Origin: Candidatus Accumulibacter propinquus
GTDB taxonomy: Bacteria; Pseudomonadota; Gammaproteobacteria; Burkholderiales; Rhodocyclaceae
Assembly (NCBI GenBank): GCA_016714935.1
Contig: JADKBU010000032.1
Coordinates: 1-24,682, forward strand
Direction of reading: 5' to 3'
DNA length: 24,682 nucleotides
Shown here: piece after piece, positions 16,449-24,682 of the stretch
Numbering within the stretch: position 1 is the stretch's first letter
Layout: each line of letters begins with the position of its first letter
The notes under the pieces: model-generated
What the model saw: the letters and a program-made list of their open reading frames with translations, nothing else
The model's database searches: none
Told to the model about the DNA's origin: nothing
Made by a program: the position numbers and the translations under genes

Positions 16449-17479
16449 TCCTCCTCCACATGTCGCGTCGTCAGCGAACGCCAGAGCAACACCGGGATGA
16501 TCAGGGTAAACACGATCACCTCCTTGAAGGCGCTGGCCCAGAACGAGGAATAGGATTCGAGCAGACCAACCAGGATGGCACCGGCAGCGGCCACCGGATA
16601 ACTGGCAAGGCCGCCGATGATCGCGCCGACAAATCCTTTCAGGCCGATCAGAAAACCCGAGTCGTAGTAGATGGTGGTAATCGGTGAAATCAGAATGCCT
16701 GAAAAGGCGCCGATCGACGCCGCCAGGGTAAACGACAGCATCCCGGCCAGACTTCCAGAGATCCCCATCAGGCGCGCGCCGGTGCGGTTCATCGCCGTGG
16801 CGCGCAGGGCCTTGCCGTAGATCGTGCGTTCAAAAAAGAAATACAGGGCAATGATCAACAGCACGCTGGCGACCAGTACCAGTAGCGTCTGGCCTTGCAG
16901 CAGCACATCGCCGACCTCGAAGCTCACCTCGGTGAATGACGGCGTGCGCGAACCCTCGGCACCAAAGAAAAGTAGCCCGATGCCGATCAGCGTGACATGT
17001 ACGGCAACGGAAACGATCAGCAACACCAGCACGGACGCTTCCGCAACCGGCTGATAGGCCAGGCGGTAGATCATCGGCCCGAGCGGAACGACCAGCAGCA
17101 GTGCCAGAAACACCTGCACCAACAGCGGCAGACTGGCCGAAGAAACCGCCACCAGAGCCCCGGCCAGAAGCAGCGGCGCCCCGCAATTGAGCAACAGGAT
17201 CAGGGGTATGCGCCTGAAATGCCGTTTCCGCAGCGCCGCCGCCCCCTCGATCAGGGCAATCAGTGTACCCATGGCCAGCAACAGCCAGACGGTCCCCGGT
17301 AGCCGGCCAGCCTGCAGACTGGCCAGGGTCAGGGCGCCGAAAGCAACAAACTCCCCTTGCGGGATGAAGATCACCCGCGTGACGGCGAAAACCAGTACCA
17401 GCGCCAGCGCCAGCAACGCATAGATGGCGCCGTTGGTGACTCCATCCTGGCCCAGCAGTAATGCAATCTGCAAATCCAT
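16445..17479 (-). CDS. livH: Branched-chain amino acid-type ABC permease LivH
   Basis: A 344-residue hydrophobic inner-membrane permease. It begins MDLQIALLLGQDGVTNGAIYALLALALVLVF, the classic LivH N-terminus, and includes the MNRTGARLMGI cytoplasmic loop that contacts the ATPase and a GLKGFVGAIIGGL segment near the C-terminus. The ATG at 17479 is preferred; a GTG at 17500 would add seven residues (MATGTVS) not seen in the family. It is about 50 residues longer than compact LivH proteins, as in many proteobacterial paralogues. Its stop overlaps the start of livM-livG by four bases. livJ lies 93 bases upstream. Confidence 0.93.
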   Translation of the reverse strand: MDLQIALLLGQDGVTNGAIYALLALALVLVFAVTRVIFIPQGEFVAFGALTLASLQAGRLPGTVWLLLAMGTLIALIEGAAALRKRHFRRIPLILLLNCGAPLLLAGALVAVSSASLPLLVQVFLALLLVVPLGPMIYRLAYQPVAEASVLVLLIVSVAVHVTLIGIGLLFFGAEGSRTPSFTEVSFEVGDVLLQGQTLLVLVASVLLIIALYFFFERTIYGKALRATAMNRTGARLMGISGSLAGMLSFTLAASIGAFSGILISPITTIYYDSGFLIGLKGFVGAIIGGLASYPVAAAGAILVGLLESYSSFWASAFKEVIVFTLIIPVLLWRSLTTRHVEEE

Positions 17480-17572
17480 CGACACTGTTCCGGTCGCCAC
17501 CCTGTTCGGGGGCGAGGATGATACCCGACTAAGGGCGGGACCTGGCGACGCAACCGCGGCGCGCCATGCGTC

Positions 17573-18727
17573 TTATTGCACCAGTTTCCAGCTGCCCCCT
17601 TCGACCTTGACCATCACGCGGGCGCGTTGGTCAAACCCCAGATGGTCTTGCGGGCTCATGTTGAAAACCCCGTGCGCCGCAGTCAGGTTCCGGGTCTTCT
17701 CGAGCCCGTCACGCAGCGCCTGGCGGAACTCCGGCGTACCCGGCTGCGCTTTCTTCAACGCCTCGGGCACGGCATTGGCCAGCAGCTTGCTGGCATCCCA
17801 GGCGTGCGCGCCGAAGGTGGACACACTCCCCTTGCCATAGGCTGCCTCGTACTTGCCGACGTATTCAAGCGCCGCTTTCTTGATCGGGTTGGCATCGGGC
17901 AACTGCGCGGCGACCAGCACCGGGCCGGCCGGCAGGAAGGTGCCTTCGCAGTCCTTGGCACAGACCCGCAGGAAATCGGCATTGGCCACCCCGTGCGTCT
18001 GGTACATGATCCCCTTGTAGCCCTTTTCCTTGAGCGACTTCTGCGGCAGCGCCGCGGGCGTCCCGGCACCGCCGATCAGCACCGCATCCGCCTTGGTGGC
18101 AAGGATCTTCAGCACCTGACCGGTGACCGATGTGTCGGCACGATTGAATCGTTCGTTGGCCACGATCTGAATCTTGCGCACCTCGGCGATTTTCGAGAAC
18201 TCGTTCCACCAGCCTTCGCCGTAGGCGTCGGCAAAGCCGATATAGGCGACTGTTCTGACGTTGTTGTTGGTCATGTGTTCGACAATGGCCGTCGCCATCT
18301 GGGCATCATTCTGCGGGGTCTTGAACACCCAGTAGCGCTTGGCATCCATCGGTTCGATGATGCGTGCAGAAGCGGCCATGGCAATCATCGGCGTGCCGGC
18401 TTCGGCGACAACGTCGATCATCGCCAGCGAGTTGGGTGTGATCGTCGAACCGATGATCACATCGACCTTGTTCTCGGCGATCAGCTTGCGGGTGTTCTTG
18501 ACCGCAGTGGTGGTGTCGGAGGCATCATCGAGGACGATGTAGTTGACCTTTTGACCAGCGATGGTGGTCGGTAACAGCGCCACTGTATTTTTCTCCGGGA
18601 TACCCAGCGAGGCCGCCGGTCCGGTTGCCGAAAGCGTTACCCCGACATTGATATCGGCTTGAACGTTGGCAGCAAAGGCTGCCGCCAGCAGGGCAACAAG
18701 CCCGGCCGTCGATGCTTTGATCTTCAT
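17573..18727 (-). CDS. livJ: Periplasmic amino acid-type substrate-binding protein LivJ
   Basis: A 384-residue type I periplasmic binding protein (Leu/Ile/Val-binding family). It has a Sec signal peptide, MKIKASTAGLVALLAAAFA, with probable cleavage after NVQA (residue 24). The mature part begins DINVGVTLSATGPAASLGIP, a family hallmark for the ligand-binding Ser/Thr loop. VDVIIGSTITPNSLAM and VAYIGFADAYGEGWW are the conserved domain strands. Two close cysteines (VCAKDCEG) may form a disulfide. The start ATG at 18727 is fixed by the signal peptide and a G-rich ribosome site (ggggg just upstream). The preceding permease frame, as sequenced, reads into this gene in frame because of a frameshift, which is considered an artefact or lesion and not a fusion. 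First gene of the liv transport set. Confidence 0.93.
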   Translation of the reverse strand: MKIKASTAGLVALLAAAFAANVQADINVGVTLSATGPAASLGIPEKNTVALLPTTIAGQKVNYIVLDDASDTTTAVKNTRKLIAENKVDVIIGSTITPNSLAMIDVVAEAGTPMIAMAASARIIEPMDAKRYWVFKTPQNDAQMATAIVEHMTNNNVRTVAYIGFADAYGEGWWNEFSKIAEVRKIQIVANERFNRADTSVTGQVLKILATKADAVLIGGAGTPAALPQKSLKEKGYKGIMYQTHGVANADFLRVCAKDCEGTFLPAGPVLVAAQLPDANPIKKAALEYVGKYEAAYGKGSVSTFGAHAWDASKLLANAVPEALKKAQPGTPEFRQALRDGLEKTRNLTAAHGVFNMSPQDHLGFDQRARVMVKVEGGSWKLVQ

Positions 18728-18819
18728 GGTCCCCCCAACACGATTTTCCGGTGCGCAAAGGCTGCAGACTGGCCCGCAGCAAACAGGCATTGTGCGGCCG
18801 CAGGAACCGCGAGACAAGT

Positions 18820-19594
18820 CTAAACGAAGGTATCGTGCGCGAATTTGAGGATAAAGAGGCTCACCACGCACAAAAAAAGTCTTCCGAACGAAACCACTGC
18901 CGTGGCGCAGTGCCAGGTGCGCGCCGAGAAACGAACCGAGTACATTGCAGGTCGCCATCAGTAGCGCCAGCATGGGCAAAAAGTGACCATGCGGGATGAA
19001 GAACGCCAGCGCCGCGAGGTTGGTAGCGACGTTGACCACTTTCGCAGCGGCCGAGGCATGCAGAAAGTCGAATCCGAAGAACCGCACAAAGAGGAAAATC
19101 AGGAAACTGCCGGTGCCGGGCCCGAAGAAGCCATCATAGAATCCGATGGCGCCTCCCAAAATCAACGCGTAGGCGAACTCCCGCCGGCCCTGGTGCTGCG
19201 GCCGATGAATCGCGCCGAAGTCGCGTCTCCAAAAGGTGTAGGCGGCAGCGGCAATCAGCATCACCAGGATCAAGGGACGCAGCATGGCAGGGGGCAACCA
19301 GACGACAGCCATCGCGCCCACATAGGAACAGGAAAACGCCGCCACGGCCGCGGGCAGCGTCGTGCGCCAGGGCATCTGAACACGACGCGCATAGCGCCAG
19401 GCGGCATTGCTCGTGCCCAGAACGCTGGAGAACTTGTTGGTACCAAAAATGGTGGCCGGAAGTTCACGCGGCAACGCGTTGAACAGCGCAGGAATCTGGA
19501 TCAGTCCGCCGCCACCGACTACGGCATCGATAAAGCCGGCAAACAGGGCCGCAATGGCCAGGCCAGCCATGGTCGGGGAATCAACACCGGCCAT
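18820..19594 (-). pseudogene. TauE/SafE (TSUP) family membrane permease with one-base frameshift
   Basis: A TauE/SafE-type anion exporter or permease of about 255 residues. The N-terminus MAGLAIAALFAGFIDAVVGGGGLIQIP carries the glycine-rich first repeat motif, and GGAIGFYDGFFGPGTGSF is the matching second repeat; about eight hydrophobic segments are present. After GFVRKTFF the frame as given departs into non-membrane sequence. Removing one base from the run of seven A at 18872-18878 (T on the coding strand) restores a typical C-terminus, CVVSLFILKFAHDTFV, ending at TAG 18820-18822. The error or mutation is therefore in a homopolymer and affects only about the last 18 residues, so the protein may still work. 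ATG 19594 lies six bases after the tam stop, suggesting cotranscription; ATG 19570 is an alternative. Substrate unknown (sulfonates, sulfite and similar anions in the family). Confidence 0.85.
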
Positions 19595-19600
19595 CGTCGC

Positions 19601-20362
19601 TCAGCACCGCGCCACAAGAAAAATCCGCTGAAAAGGGAAGAGCGTGTAGCCGTCCGGATGGCGCGGATATGCAGCGCGCAAACGCCCGCGATAGGCCGCC
19701 AGGAAGTCATCGGTCGCCACCGCATCGAGTCGCGCCAAGTAGGGCACCATTGTCGTGCCTTTCATCCACTCGAAGACGGCATCGTCACCCTGCAGCACTT
19801 GCCAGTAGGTGGTCTCCCAGAGTTCCAGATGGCGGCAATGCGCCGCCAATAACTGCTGGTACTCTGCGGCCGACAGGACGCTGCCCATGCGCACCTTGCC
19901 GAGAAGCGGCAGCCAGCGGGGCTCCTCGGCCAGTTCGCGCAGGATTCGGTGCGACGCTGCACCAAAGTTCGACGGCATCTGCACCGCCAATGTGCCACCG
20001 TCCACCAGTTGTTCGAGAAGGGTCGGGAACAATTGCTGATGATCGCTCAGCCAGTGCAAGGCAGCATTCGAAAAGATGACGTCGGGCGCACGCGTTGCGC
20101 GCCAGGTGGCGATTTCTGCGCACTGCCAGAGAATACCGGAGTGGGTAACGGCGGCTTCGGCGAGCATCGCCGGATCGCTGTCGACACCGGTGAGCTGCGC
20201 CGTCGGCCAACGTTCGGCCAGCAGGCGCGTGATATTGCCGGTACCGCAGCCAAGATCGACAACGCAGCCGGCTGTCGTGCCGTCAAGCCTCGCCAAGAGA
20301 TCAAGCGCCGGCCTTCGCCGCGCGTCAACGAATTTCAGGTATTGCCCGGGATCCCAACTCAT
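19601..20362 (-). CDS. tam: Trans-aconitate 2-methyltransferase
   Basis: A 253-residue class I SAM-dependent methyltransferase of the Tam family. It methylates trans-aconitate, a spontaneous isomer of cis-aconitate that inhibits aconitase. SAM motif I is VVDLGCGTGN at residues 34-43, and the next acidic residue is in LTGVDSDPAML. SNAALHWLSDH, LAVQMPSNFGAASH and the C-terminal YTLFPFQRIFLVA are characteristic of Tam. The N-terminus MSWDPGQYLKF is also typical. The start ATG at 20362 has an aggtga-like ribosome site a few bases upstream. It heads the minus-strand run tam, TSUP permease, livJHMGF, though the link with the transporter may be positional only. Confidence 0.92.
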   Translation of the reverse strand: MSWDPGQYLKFVDARRRPALDLLARLDGTTAGCVVDLGCGTGNITRLLAERWPTAQLTGVDSDPAMLAEAAVTHSGILWQCAEIATWRATRAPDVIFSNAALHWLSDHQQLFPTLLEQLVDGGTLAVQMPSNFGAASHRILRELAEEPRWLPLLGKVRMGSVLSAAEYQQLLAAHCRHLELWETTYWQVLQGDDAVFEWMKGTTMVPYLARLDAVATDDFLAAYRGRLRAAYPRHPDGYTLFPFQRIFLVARC

Positions 20363-20679
20363 TTGCCCGTCACCTCTCGCGATCCAGTAGCCAATACCCG
20401 CCCCGATGTCCCATGGCGGGTAGTTGCCGGGTTAATGTAAGAGTCACCCCTGGCCCTGACTCTGATGTCCTGACCAGCGCAAGTGCTAGGGTAAGCCAAA
20501 GTCGACGACAGCGAGAGAATCCTGAAGGAAGAGCCAGGCAGCGGCGTACCCCTGGCCCGTGGCACGCTACCGTCTGCTGCCGGCAGATGGCCGCTGCCTG
20601 CCGAGAAATTTGTCCGCCACCCTCCTTGAGGCCAGGGACAGAAGATAAACTTGTGGCGGCTTTTTCAGGACACGTCAGC
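20363..20679. other. Intergenic region between divergent tam and rfbA, with hairpins
   Basis: These 317 bases hold no recognisable gene. They contain several inverted repeats: CCCGCC/GGCGGG near 20397-20420, AGAGTCA (20440-20446) with TGACTCT (20457-20463), and AGGCAGCGGC (20536-20545) with GCCGCTGCCT (20590-20599), which encloses the palindrome CTGCCGGCAG (20577-20586). Promoters for both genes must lie here, but no convincing -35/-10 pair was found; GATAAA (20644-20649) is a weak -10 candidate for rfbA. Confidence 0.5.
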
Positions 20680-21564
20680 ATGAAACGCAAAGGTCTCATT
20701 CTCGCCGGTGGCTCGGGTACACGGCTGCACCCGGCCACGCTGGCCATCAGCAAGCAGTTGCTGCCGGTCTTCGACAAGCCGATGATCTACTATCCTCTCA
20801 GCACGCTGATGCTGGCCGGCATACGCGACATCCTCGTGATCTCCACGCCCCAGGACACCCCGCGCTTCGAACAACTGCTGGGAGACGGCTCCCGCTGGGG
20901 CATCAATCTTCAGTATGCCGTCCAGTACAGCCCGGATGGCCTGGCACAGGCTTTTATCATTGGCGACGCATTCATAGGCGACAGCCCGTCTGCCCTGGTG
21001 TTGGGCGACAACATCTTCTATGGACATGACTTCCACCAGTTACTCGGCAACGCTATGGCGCAGACCGAGGGCGCAAGCGTCTTCGCCTACCACGTGCAAG
21101 ACCCCGAGCGTTACGGCGTGGCCGAATTCGACGGACACGGGAAAGTCCTGTCTCTGGAAGAGAAGCCAGCGCAACCGAAATCAAATTATGCGGTCACCGG
21201 GCTCTATTTTTACGACCGGTACGTAGTCGAATTGGCGCGGAGCCTCAAGCCATCCGCCCGCGGCGAGCTGGAGATCACTGATTTAAACCGTTTGTATCTG
21301 CAACAATCCCGGCTCAGAGTCGAAATCATGGGCCGCGGTTACGCCTGGCTAGACACTGGCACTCATGAGTCGCTCCTTGATGCGAGCCAGTTCATCGCCA
21401 CGCTGGAACATCGTCAAGGGCTCAAGGTCGCCTGCCCGGAAGAGATCGCTTATCGGCAGGGCTGGATCGACGCCGGACAACTTAATACGCTGGCTCAACC
21501 GCTGGCCAAGAACGGCTACGGACAATACCTGCTGCGCTTGCTGAAAGAACGACAGCAGCCATGA
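20680..21564 (+). CDS. rfbA: Glucose-1-phosphate thymidylyltransferase
   Basis: A 294-residue RmlA/RfbA, the normal length. It converts dTTP and glucose-1-phosphate to dTDP-glucose, the first step of dTDP-L-rhamnose and related sugar synthesis. The N-terminal nucleotidyltransferase signature is LAGGSGTRLHPAT (residues 8-20), followed by ISKQLLPVFDKPMIYYPLS with the conserved Lys, LVLGDNIFYGH with the metal-binding Asp, VAEFD, EEKPxxPKSNYAVTGLYFYD, and the C-terminal GYAWLDTGTHESLLDAS. ATG 20680 has cagga at 20666-20670. The stop overlaps an ATG of the next gene (ATGA). rfbB and rfbD, needed for rhamnose, are not in the window and are presumably elsewhere. Confidence 0.96.
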   Translation: MKRKGLILAGGSGTRLHPATLAISKQLLPVFDKPMIYYPLSTLMLAGIRDILVISTPQDTPRFEQLLGDGSRWGINLQYAVQYSPDGLAQAFIIGDAFIGDSPSALVLGDNIFYGHDFHQLLGNAMAQTEGASVFAYHVQDPERYGVAEFDGHGKVLSLEEKPAQPKSNYAVTGLYFYDRYVVELARSLKPSARGELEITDLNRLYLQQSRLRVEIMGRGYAWLDTGTHESLLDASQFIATLEHRQGLKVACPEEIAYRQGWIDAGQLNTLAQPLAKNGYGQYLLRLLKERQQP

Positions 21565-21581
21565 AAGGGCACACAGAAACA

Positions 21582-22127
21582 ATGAAAGTCACCCGCCTAG
21601 CCATTCCTGAGGTAGTCTTGCTCGAACCCCGAGTGTTTGGGGACGAACGAGGGGTTTTCTTCGAGAGCTTCAACCAGGCCCAATTCGAAGCAGCTATTGG
21701 ACAGAAGGTTTCCTTCGTACAGGACAACCACTCCCGGTCAGCCAGGAATGTCCTGCGCGGACTGCATTACCAGATCAGGCAAGCGCAAGGCAAACTGGTC
21801 CGCGTAGTATCCGGCGAAGTGTTCGACGTGGCCGTGGATATCCGCCAGAACTCGCCGACCTTCGGCCGATGGGTGGGCGAAGTCCTCAGCGCGGAAAACA
21901 AGAGGCAGATGTGGATCCCTGAAGGTTTTGCCCACGGCTTTCTCGTGCTCACTGAAACTGCCGAGTTTCTCTACAAGACCACGGACTACTGGGCTCCAGC
22001 ACACGAGCGGTGCATTGCCTGGAATGACCCGTCGATTGCGATCGACTGGCCCATCAAGGGCGAACCGATTCTCTCCAAGAAAGATGCGCTGGCGGCGACG
22101 CTCAAGACGGCAGAGATGTTCCCGTAA
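21582..22127 (+). CDS. rfbC: dTDP-4-dehydrorhamnose 3,5-epimerase
   Basis: A 181-residue RmlC/RfbC cupin epimerase, normal length. It converts dTDP-4-keto-6-deoxyglucose to the 4-keto-L-rhamnose form. Signature stretches are FGDERGVFFESFN, VQDNHSRSARNVLRGLHYQ with the catalytic His62, GKLVRVVSGEVFDVAVDIR, PEGFAHGFLVL, and FLYKTTDYW, which holds the catalytic Tyr. Family members start MKVTRLAIPEV, so ATG 21582 is used. An upstream ATG at 21561 overlaps the rfbA stop and would add seven residues (MKGHTET); if used, it would couple the two genes. Either way rfbA-rfbC form one unit. The gene is convergent with capD, with 24 bases between. Confidence 0.95.
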   Translation: MKVTRLAIPEVVLLEPRVFGDERGVFFESFNQAQFEAAIGQKVSFVQDNHSRSARNVLRGLHYQIRQAQGKLVRVVSGEVFDVAVDIRQNSPTFGRWVGEVLSAENKRQMWIPEGFAHGFLVLTETAEFLYKTTDYWAPAHERCIAWNDPSIAIDWPIKGEPILSKKDALAATLKTAEMFP

Positions 22128-22151
22128 CCGGCCTGCTGATGGGCACCGGCG

Positions 22152-24044
22152 TTATTGGCCGCCGCGGGATCTATTGGCAACCGCCATCAGGACATCCCTG
22201 GCCGCTGGCGCGTCCTGGCTGGCGACTGCCACATCAAGGCGTGCGAGCAGGCCGGCAAGTTCTTCTCCCTCCAGCCGCGGTTCGCTGGCCTTCATGATTT
22301 TGGGATGCCGTGTGCTCTCGGCGTTGCTGGTGGCGATCAGGAGTTCCTCGTATAGTTTTTCGCCTGGGCGCAGGCCGGTGACGACGATTTCGATATCGCC
22401 GTCGGGGTCGTCATCATCGCGCACGGCATGCCCGGCCAGGCGGATCATGTTGTGTGCAAGGTCAAGGATGCGAACCGGATCGCCCATGTCCAGCAGAAAG
22501 ATCTCGCCACCGCCGGCCAGACTACCGGCCTGGATCACCAACTCCACAGCCTCGTGAATGGACATGAAGTAGCGTGTCACCTCGGCGTGGGTCACGGTCA
22601 CCGGGCCGCCCAGGGCAATCTGTTCCCTGAACAGCGGGATCACGGAACCTGAGGAACCGAGCACGTTTCCAAAGCGCAGGGCACAAAAACGCTGCCCCTT
22701 GCCCAGTTGCTCCGCGCGTCGGGCAAAGTCCTGAACAATCAACTCCGCCCAGCGCTTGGTCGCCCCCATGACGTTGGTCGGCCGTACCGCCTTGTCGGTG
22801 GAAATGAGCACGAAGGTTTCCACCCCGGCGTCGAACGCGGCCTGCGCCAGAGTCAGGGTGCCCATGACGTTGTTGCGCACACCCTCGATCACATTGGCCT
22901 CGACCAGCGGCACATGCTTGTGGGCCGCCGCGTGGTAGACGGTTTCCACCCGCTGCTCGCGGAGGATCTGCTGCACCAGTTCGGCATCCTTCACCGACCC
23001 AAGGCGAGCAACGATCGGACATGGCGCGACGCGACGCAGCACCCGCTCGATCTGGTACAGCGCGTGTTCGCTGGCTTCCAGCAGCACCAATCTTGAGGGA
23101 CCCAGCCCGGTGATCTGCTGGCACAGTTCGGAACCGATCGAGCCGCCGGCGCCGGTAACGAGCACCACCTTGTCAGAGATGCAACGCCCCAGCAAGGCCG
23201 GGTCAGCCGCCACGGGATCGCGTCCGAGCAGGTCCCCGATGTCGACTTCCCTCACCATGTTGACCAGGTGCCGTCCGTCGGCGATTGCCGACACGGCAGG
23301 GAGGATGCGCACCCTCAGACTGAACTGCTCAAGGAACGCCACCACCTCGCGTCGCCGCGCGCCGGAGGCGGACGGCAGGGTAACGATCACGTCATGAATC
23401 CCGAAGCGGTCGATCACCGATGGCAACTGCGTCGGCGAATAGACGCGCAGACCGTCCATGTCCTTGCCTTGCAGGGCCACATCATCGTCGACGAAGCCCG
23501 CAGGGAAAAGCTCCCGGGCCTGCCGCAACGACGCCGCCAGTTGCCGACCGGCATCGCCAGCGCCGTAAATGAGTACCTGCCTGCCGCCAAATACCCGGCG
23601 CACCGGCAACCACAACAGCCAACGGGCTCCAAAGCGCGAGCCGGCGACCAGCACTGCGGCAATCAGGCCGTAAAGCAGTGGTACCGCCCGCGGCACCCCC
23701 TCCTGTCCGGTCATTCGCGTCATGAAGGCGAGGACTGCCCATAGTGCCGCTGCCATTGTTGTGGCCTTGAGCACCGCCCACAACGCCTGCTCACCGAGGT
23801 AGCGCACCACTGAACGGTACAACCCCAACGTAATGAATCCCGGCAAGGCGAGCAATGGCGCCGTCAGGATCAGCCAGATCTGCTGCTGGCTGGGCACAAA
23901 CCATTCGCCCAGACGCAGGGCGTAGGCCGCCCATACAGCGAACAGCAGTGAAACGACATCTGCCGCCATCATCACCAACTGCTTGCCGCGGCGACCCATG
24001 CTGGTGAAATGCCGAGTCAGCCGCGAGGGAATTCGTTCAGGCAT
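22152..24044 (-). CDS. Membrane nucleotide-sugar 4,6-dehydratase, CapD/WbpM family
   Basis: A 630-residue polysaccharide-biosynthesis protein of the long WbpM/CapD/FlaA1-type family. The N-terminus has about four transmembrane segments (from LVMMAADVVSLLFAVWAAYAL to LLYGLIAAVLVAG). A first Rossmann-like domain carries VLIYGAGDAGRQL (about 157-169). The catalytic SDR domain carries GAGGSIGSE (about 298-306) and STDKAVRPTNVMGATKR (about 415-431), in which Met occupies the usual Tyr position, as known for WbpM. LRFGNVLGSSGSVIPLF and GLRPGEKLYEELL follow. Enzymes of this type make UDP-4-keto-6-deoxy-HexNAc for O-antigen or capsule. The start is placed at ATG 24044 (MPERIPSRL); a TTG directly upstream is less likely, and an internal ATG (MGRRGKQL) is also possible. 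No clear ribosome site was seen. The upstream genes are decayed. Confidence 0.93.
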   Translation of the reverse strand: MPERIPSRLTRHFTSMGRRGKQLVMMAADVVSLLFAVWAAYALRLGEWFVPSQQQIWLILTAPLLALPGFITLGLYRSVVRYLGEQALWAVLKATTMAAALWAVLAFMTRMTGQEGVPRAVPLLYGLIAAVLVAGSRFGARWLLWLPVRRVFGGRQVLIYGAGDAGRQLAASLRQARELFPAGFVDDDVALQGKDMDGLRVYSPTQLPSVIDRFGIHDVIVTLPSASGARRREVVAFLEQFSLRVRILPAVSAIADGRHLVNMVREVDIGDLLGRDPVAADPALLGRCISDKVVLVTGAGGSIGSELCQQITGLGPSRLVLLEASEHALYQIERVLRRVAPCPIVARLGSVKDAELVQQILREQRVETVYHAAAHKHVPLVEANVIEGVRNNVMGTLTLAQAAFDAGVETFVLISTDKAVRPTNVMGATKRWAELIVQDFARRAEQLGKGQRFCALRFGNVLGSSGSVIPLFREQIALGGPVTVTHAEVTRYFMSIHEAVELVIQAGSLAGGGEIFLLDMGDPVRILDLAHNMIRLAGHAVRDDDDPDGDIEIVVTGLRPGEKLYEELLIATSNAESTRHPKIMKASEPRLEGEELAGLLARLDVAVASQDAPAARDVLMAVANRSRGGQ

Positions 24045-24105
24045 CAAAGGGGTACGCCATGACGTTACAGGGCTTCAATGCTGGTGACAAGGCTAGCGCC
24101 TCGGT

Positions 24106-24463
24106 TCATATCGGCAAATCCTCTGTTGCCAATGTAAAGCACTTAGGCTAGAAACCCAAATCCTGCGCTGCCTCCCGTATGGCCAAACACCAAATCGCTG
24201 TTCATCCGCCCCGCCATGGCAGCCGACCACTGCCGGTAACGAGGGACGCAGCGCAGCATAGCCACGGCCAAGTGAAACGCCCAAAGCGGAAACGTCAACA
24301 ATCGCGGGCGACGGCCAAGCGCGGCAAACACCCGTGCGACCATCTCACGGTATGCCAGCGTCTCGCCACCGGATATGCTGTAAGCACGGTTGACCGCATT
24401 AGGGAGGCTCTGGAAAACTATATAAAAATCAAGGATTCTGTGGGTTGGAAGCCAGTATGGCAT
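24106..24463 (-). pseudogene. Decayed C-terminal fragment of an NAD-dependent epimerase/dehydratase
   Basis: Homology-like sequence begins near 24403 (AVNRAYSISGGETLAYREMV), continues through VFAALGRRPRLLTFPLWAF and RYRQWSAAMAGRMNSDLVF, and is typical of the C-terminal part of extended SDR epimerases found in polysaccharide loci. Near 24181-24186 the frame shifts, and the expected end appears in another frame as REAAQDLGF, a TAG codon (complement 24148-24150), then PKCFTLATEDLPI and TGA at 24106-24108. The N-terminal NAD-binding domain is missing. The part from 24463 to about 24404 is open but not recognisable. A frameshift, a nonsense codon and loss of the N-terminus mark it as a remnant. 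Confidence 0.7.
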
Positions 24464-24520
24464 GGAAATCTTGGCCGGTTTTCCGTACGGCGTCAGCAGA
24501 AGGACGGATGAAACCCGATA

Positions 24521-24682
24521 CTAGCTTATCTGTCGAGCTTTGTTAGCATCCACTTGCAAATCCGCGACAAGCTTGTCGAAAGCGTTGCTTTTTCCCAATA
24601 ACCCAGCAGCCAGGGCTAATAATATGGGTGGGAATCGAAAAACCCGATTGTATCTGCCATAGCCTTCTCCAAGATACTGGAA
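24521..24682 (-). pseudogene. C-terminal piece of a second NAD-dependent epimerase, probably truncated
   Basis: An open minus-strand frame enters from the right edge and ends at TAG 24521-24523 after 53 codons. It reads VFRFPPILLALAAGLLGK, then FDKLVADLQVDANKARQ, the usual near-C-terminal pattern of UDP-glucose-4-epimerase-like SDR proteins (pocket helix, then LQVD-x-x-K-x-R). The expected LGW/LGF-x-PP ending is absent in this frame, but IGFHPSF appears just beyond in a shifted frame, so a frameshift near 24525 has probably cut the last 20-30 residues. The rest lies outside the window, so the gene may be otherwise intact. Confidence 0.6.

Noticed and set aside
14754..16553. A 599-codon plus-strand open frame opposite livM-livG
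   Set aside because: Its composition is Arg/Gln/His-rich without motifs, as expected of an antisense shadow; the minus strand encodes the transporter.
17573..19594. A 673-residue TSUP-LivJ fusion protein
   Set aside because: The join exists only because of a one-base shift in a homopolymer. The TSUP C-terminus is recovered in the other frame, and LivJ has its own signal peptide, start and ribosome site.

Overview
The window is GC-rich, tightly packed bacterial chromosome. The combination of AhpC with a dithiol AhpF, a CbbR-like LysR regulator, a REC-TPR protein, a LivJHMGF uptake operon and dTDP-sugar genes suits a betaproteobacterium, perhaps Rhodocyclales or Accumulibacter-like. That placement is inferred from gene content and protein flavour only. 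No rRNA, tRNA, IS element or CRISPR array was recognised.

Left (1-7747), all minus strand: a defence island. It reads XRE regulator, then pglW (BREX type 2 NERD/kinase protein, intact, 1410 aa), then pglX (BREX type 2 adenine methyltransferase), which is clearly broken. pglX has an in-frame amber codon in its conserved HPW motif, a one-base frameshift and a missing C-terminus. The remaining BREX-2 genes (pglY, pglZ, brxD, brxHI) do not follow. Instead there is the start of a RecF/PtuA-like AAA ATPase that runs off the left edge. The BREX-2 locus therefore looks dead or dying, and its large kinase is left behind.

Centre-left (7748-12315), plus strand: an oxidative-stress operon, ahpC-ahpF, preceded by an almost ideal four-part OxyR site and a sigma70-like promoter. 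A strong hairpin lies between the two genes and a terminator follows ahpF. Next is a response-regulator protein with a long TPR tail.

Centre (12378-13865): a CbbR-like LysR regulator diverges from a small TerB-like gene across a short AT-rich region that contains a nested dyad.

Centre-right (13921-20362), minus strand: tam (trans-aconitate methyltransferase), a TauE/SafE permease with a one-base frameshift in a seven-base homopolymer, then a branched-chain-amino-acid-type ABC importer (livJ, livH, a natural livM-livG fusion, livF). The importer genes overlap or lie close together, apart from a 93-base gap between livJ and livH.

Right (20363-24682): surface polysaccharide genes. rfbA and rfbC are on the plus strand. 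A CapD/WbpM-type membrane nucleotide-sugar dehydratase is on the minus strand. Upstream of it are two decayed C-terminal fragments of NAD-dependent epimerases, so this end of the polysaccharide locus is eroding.
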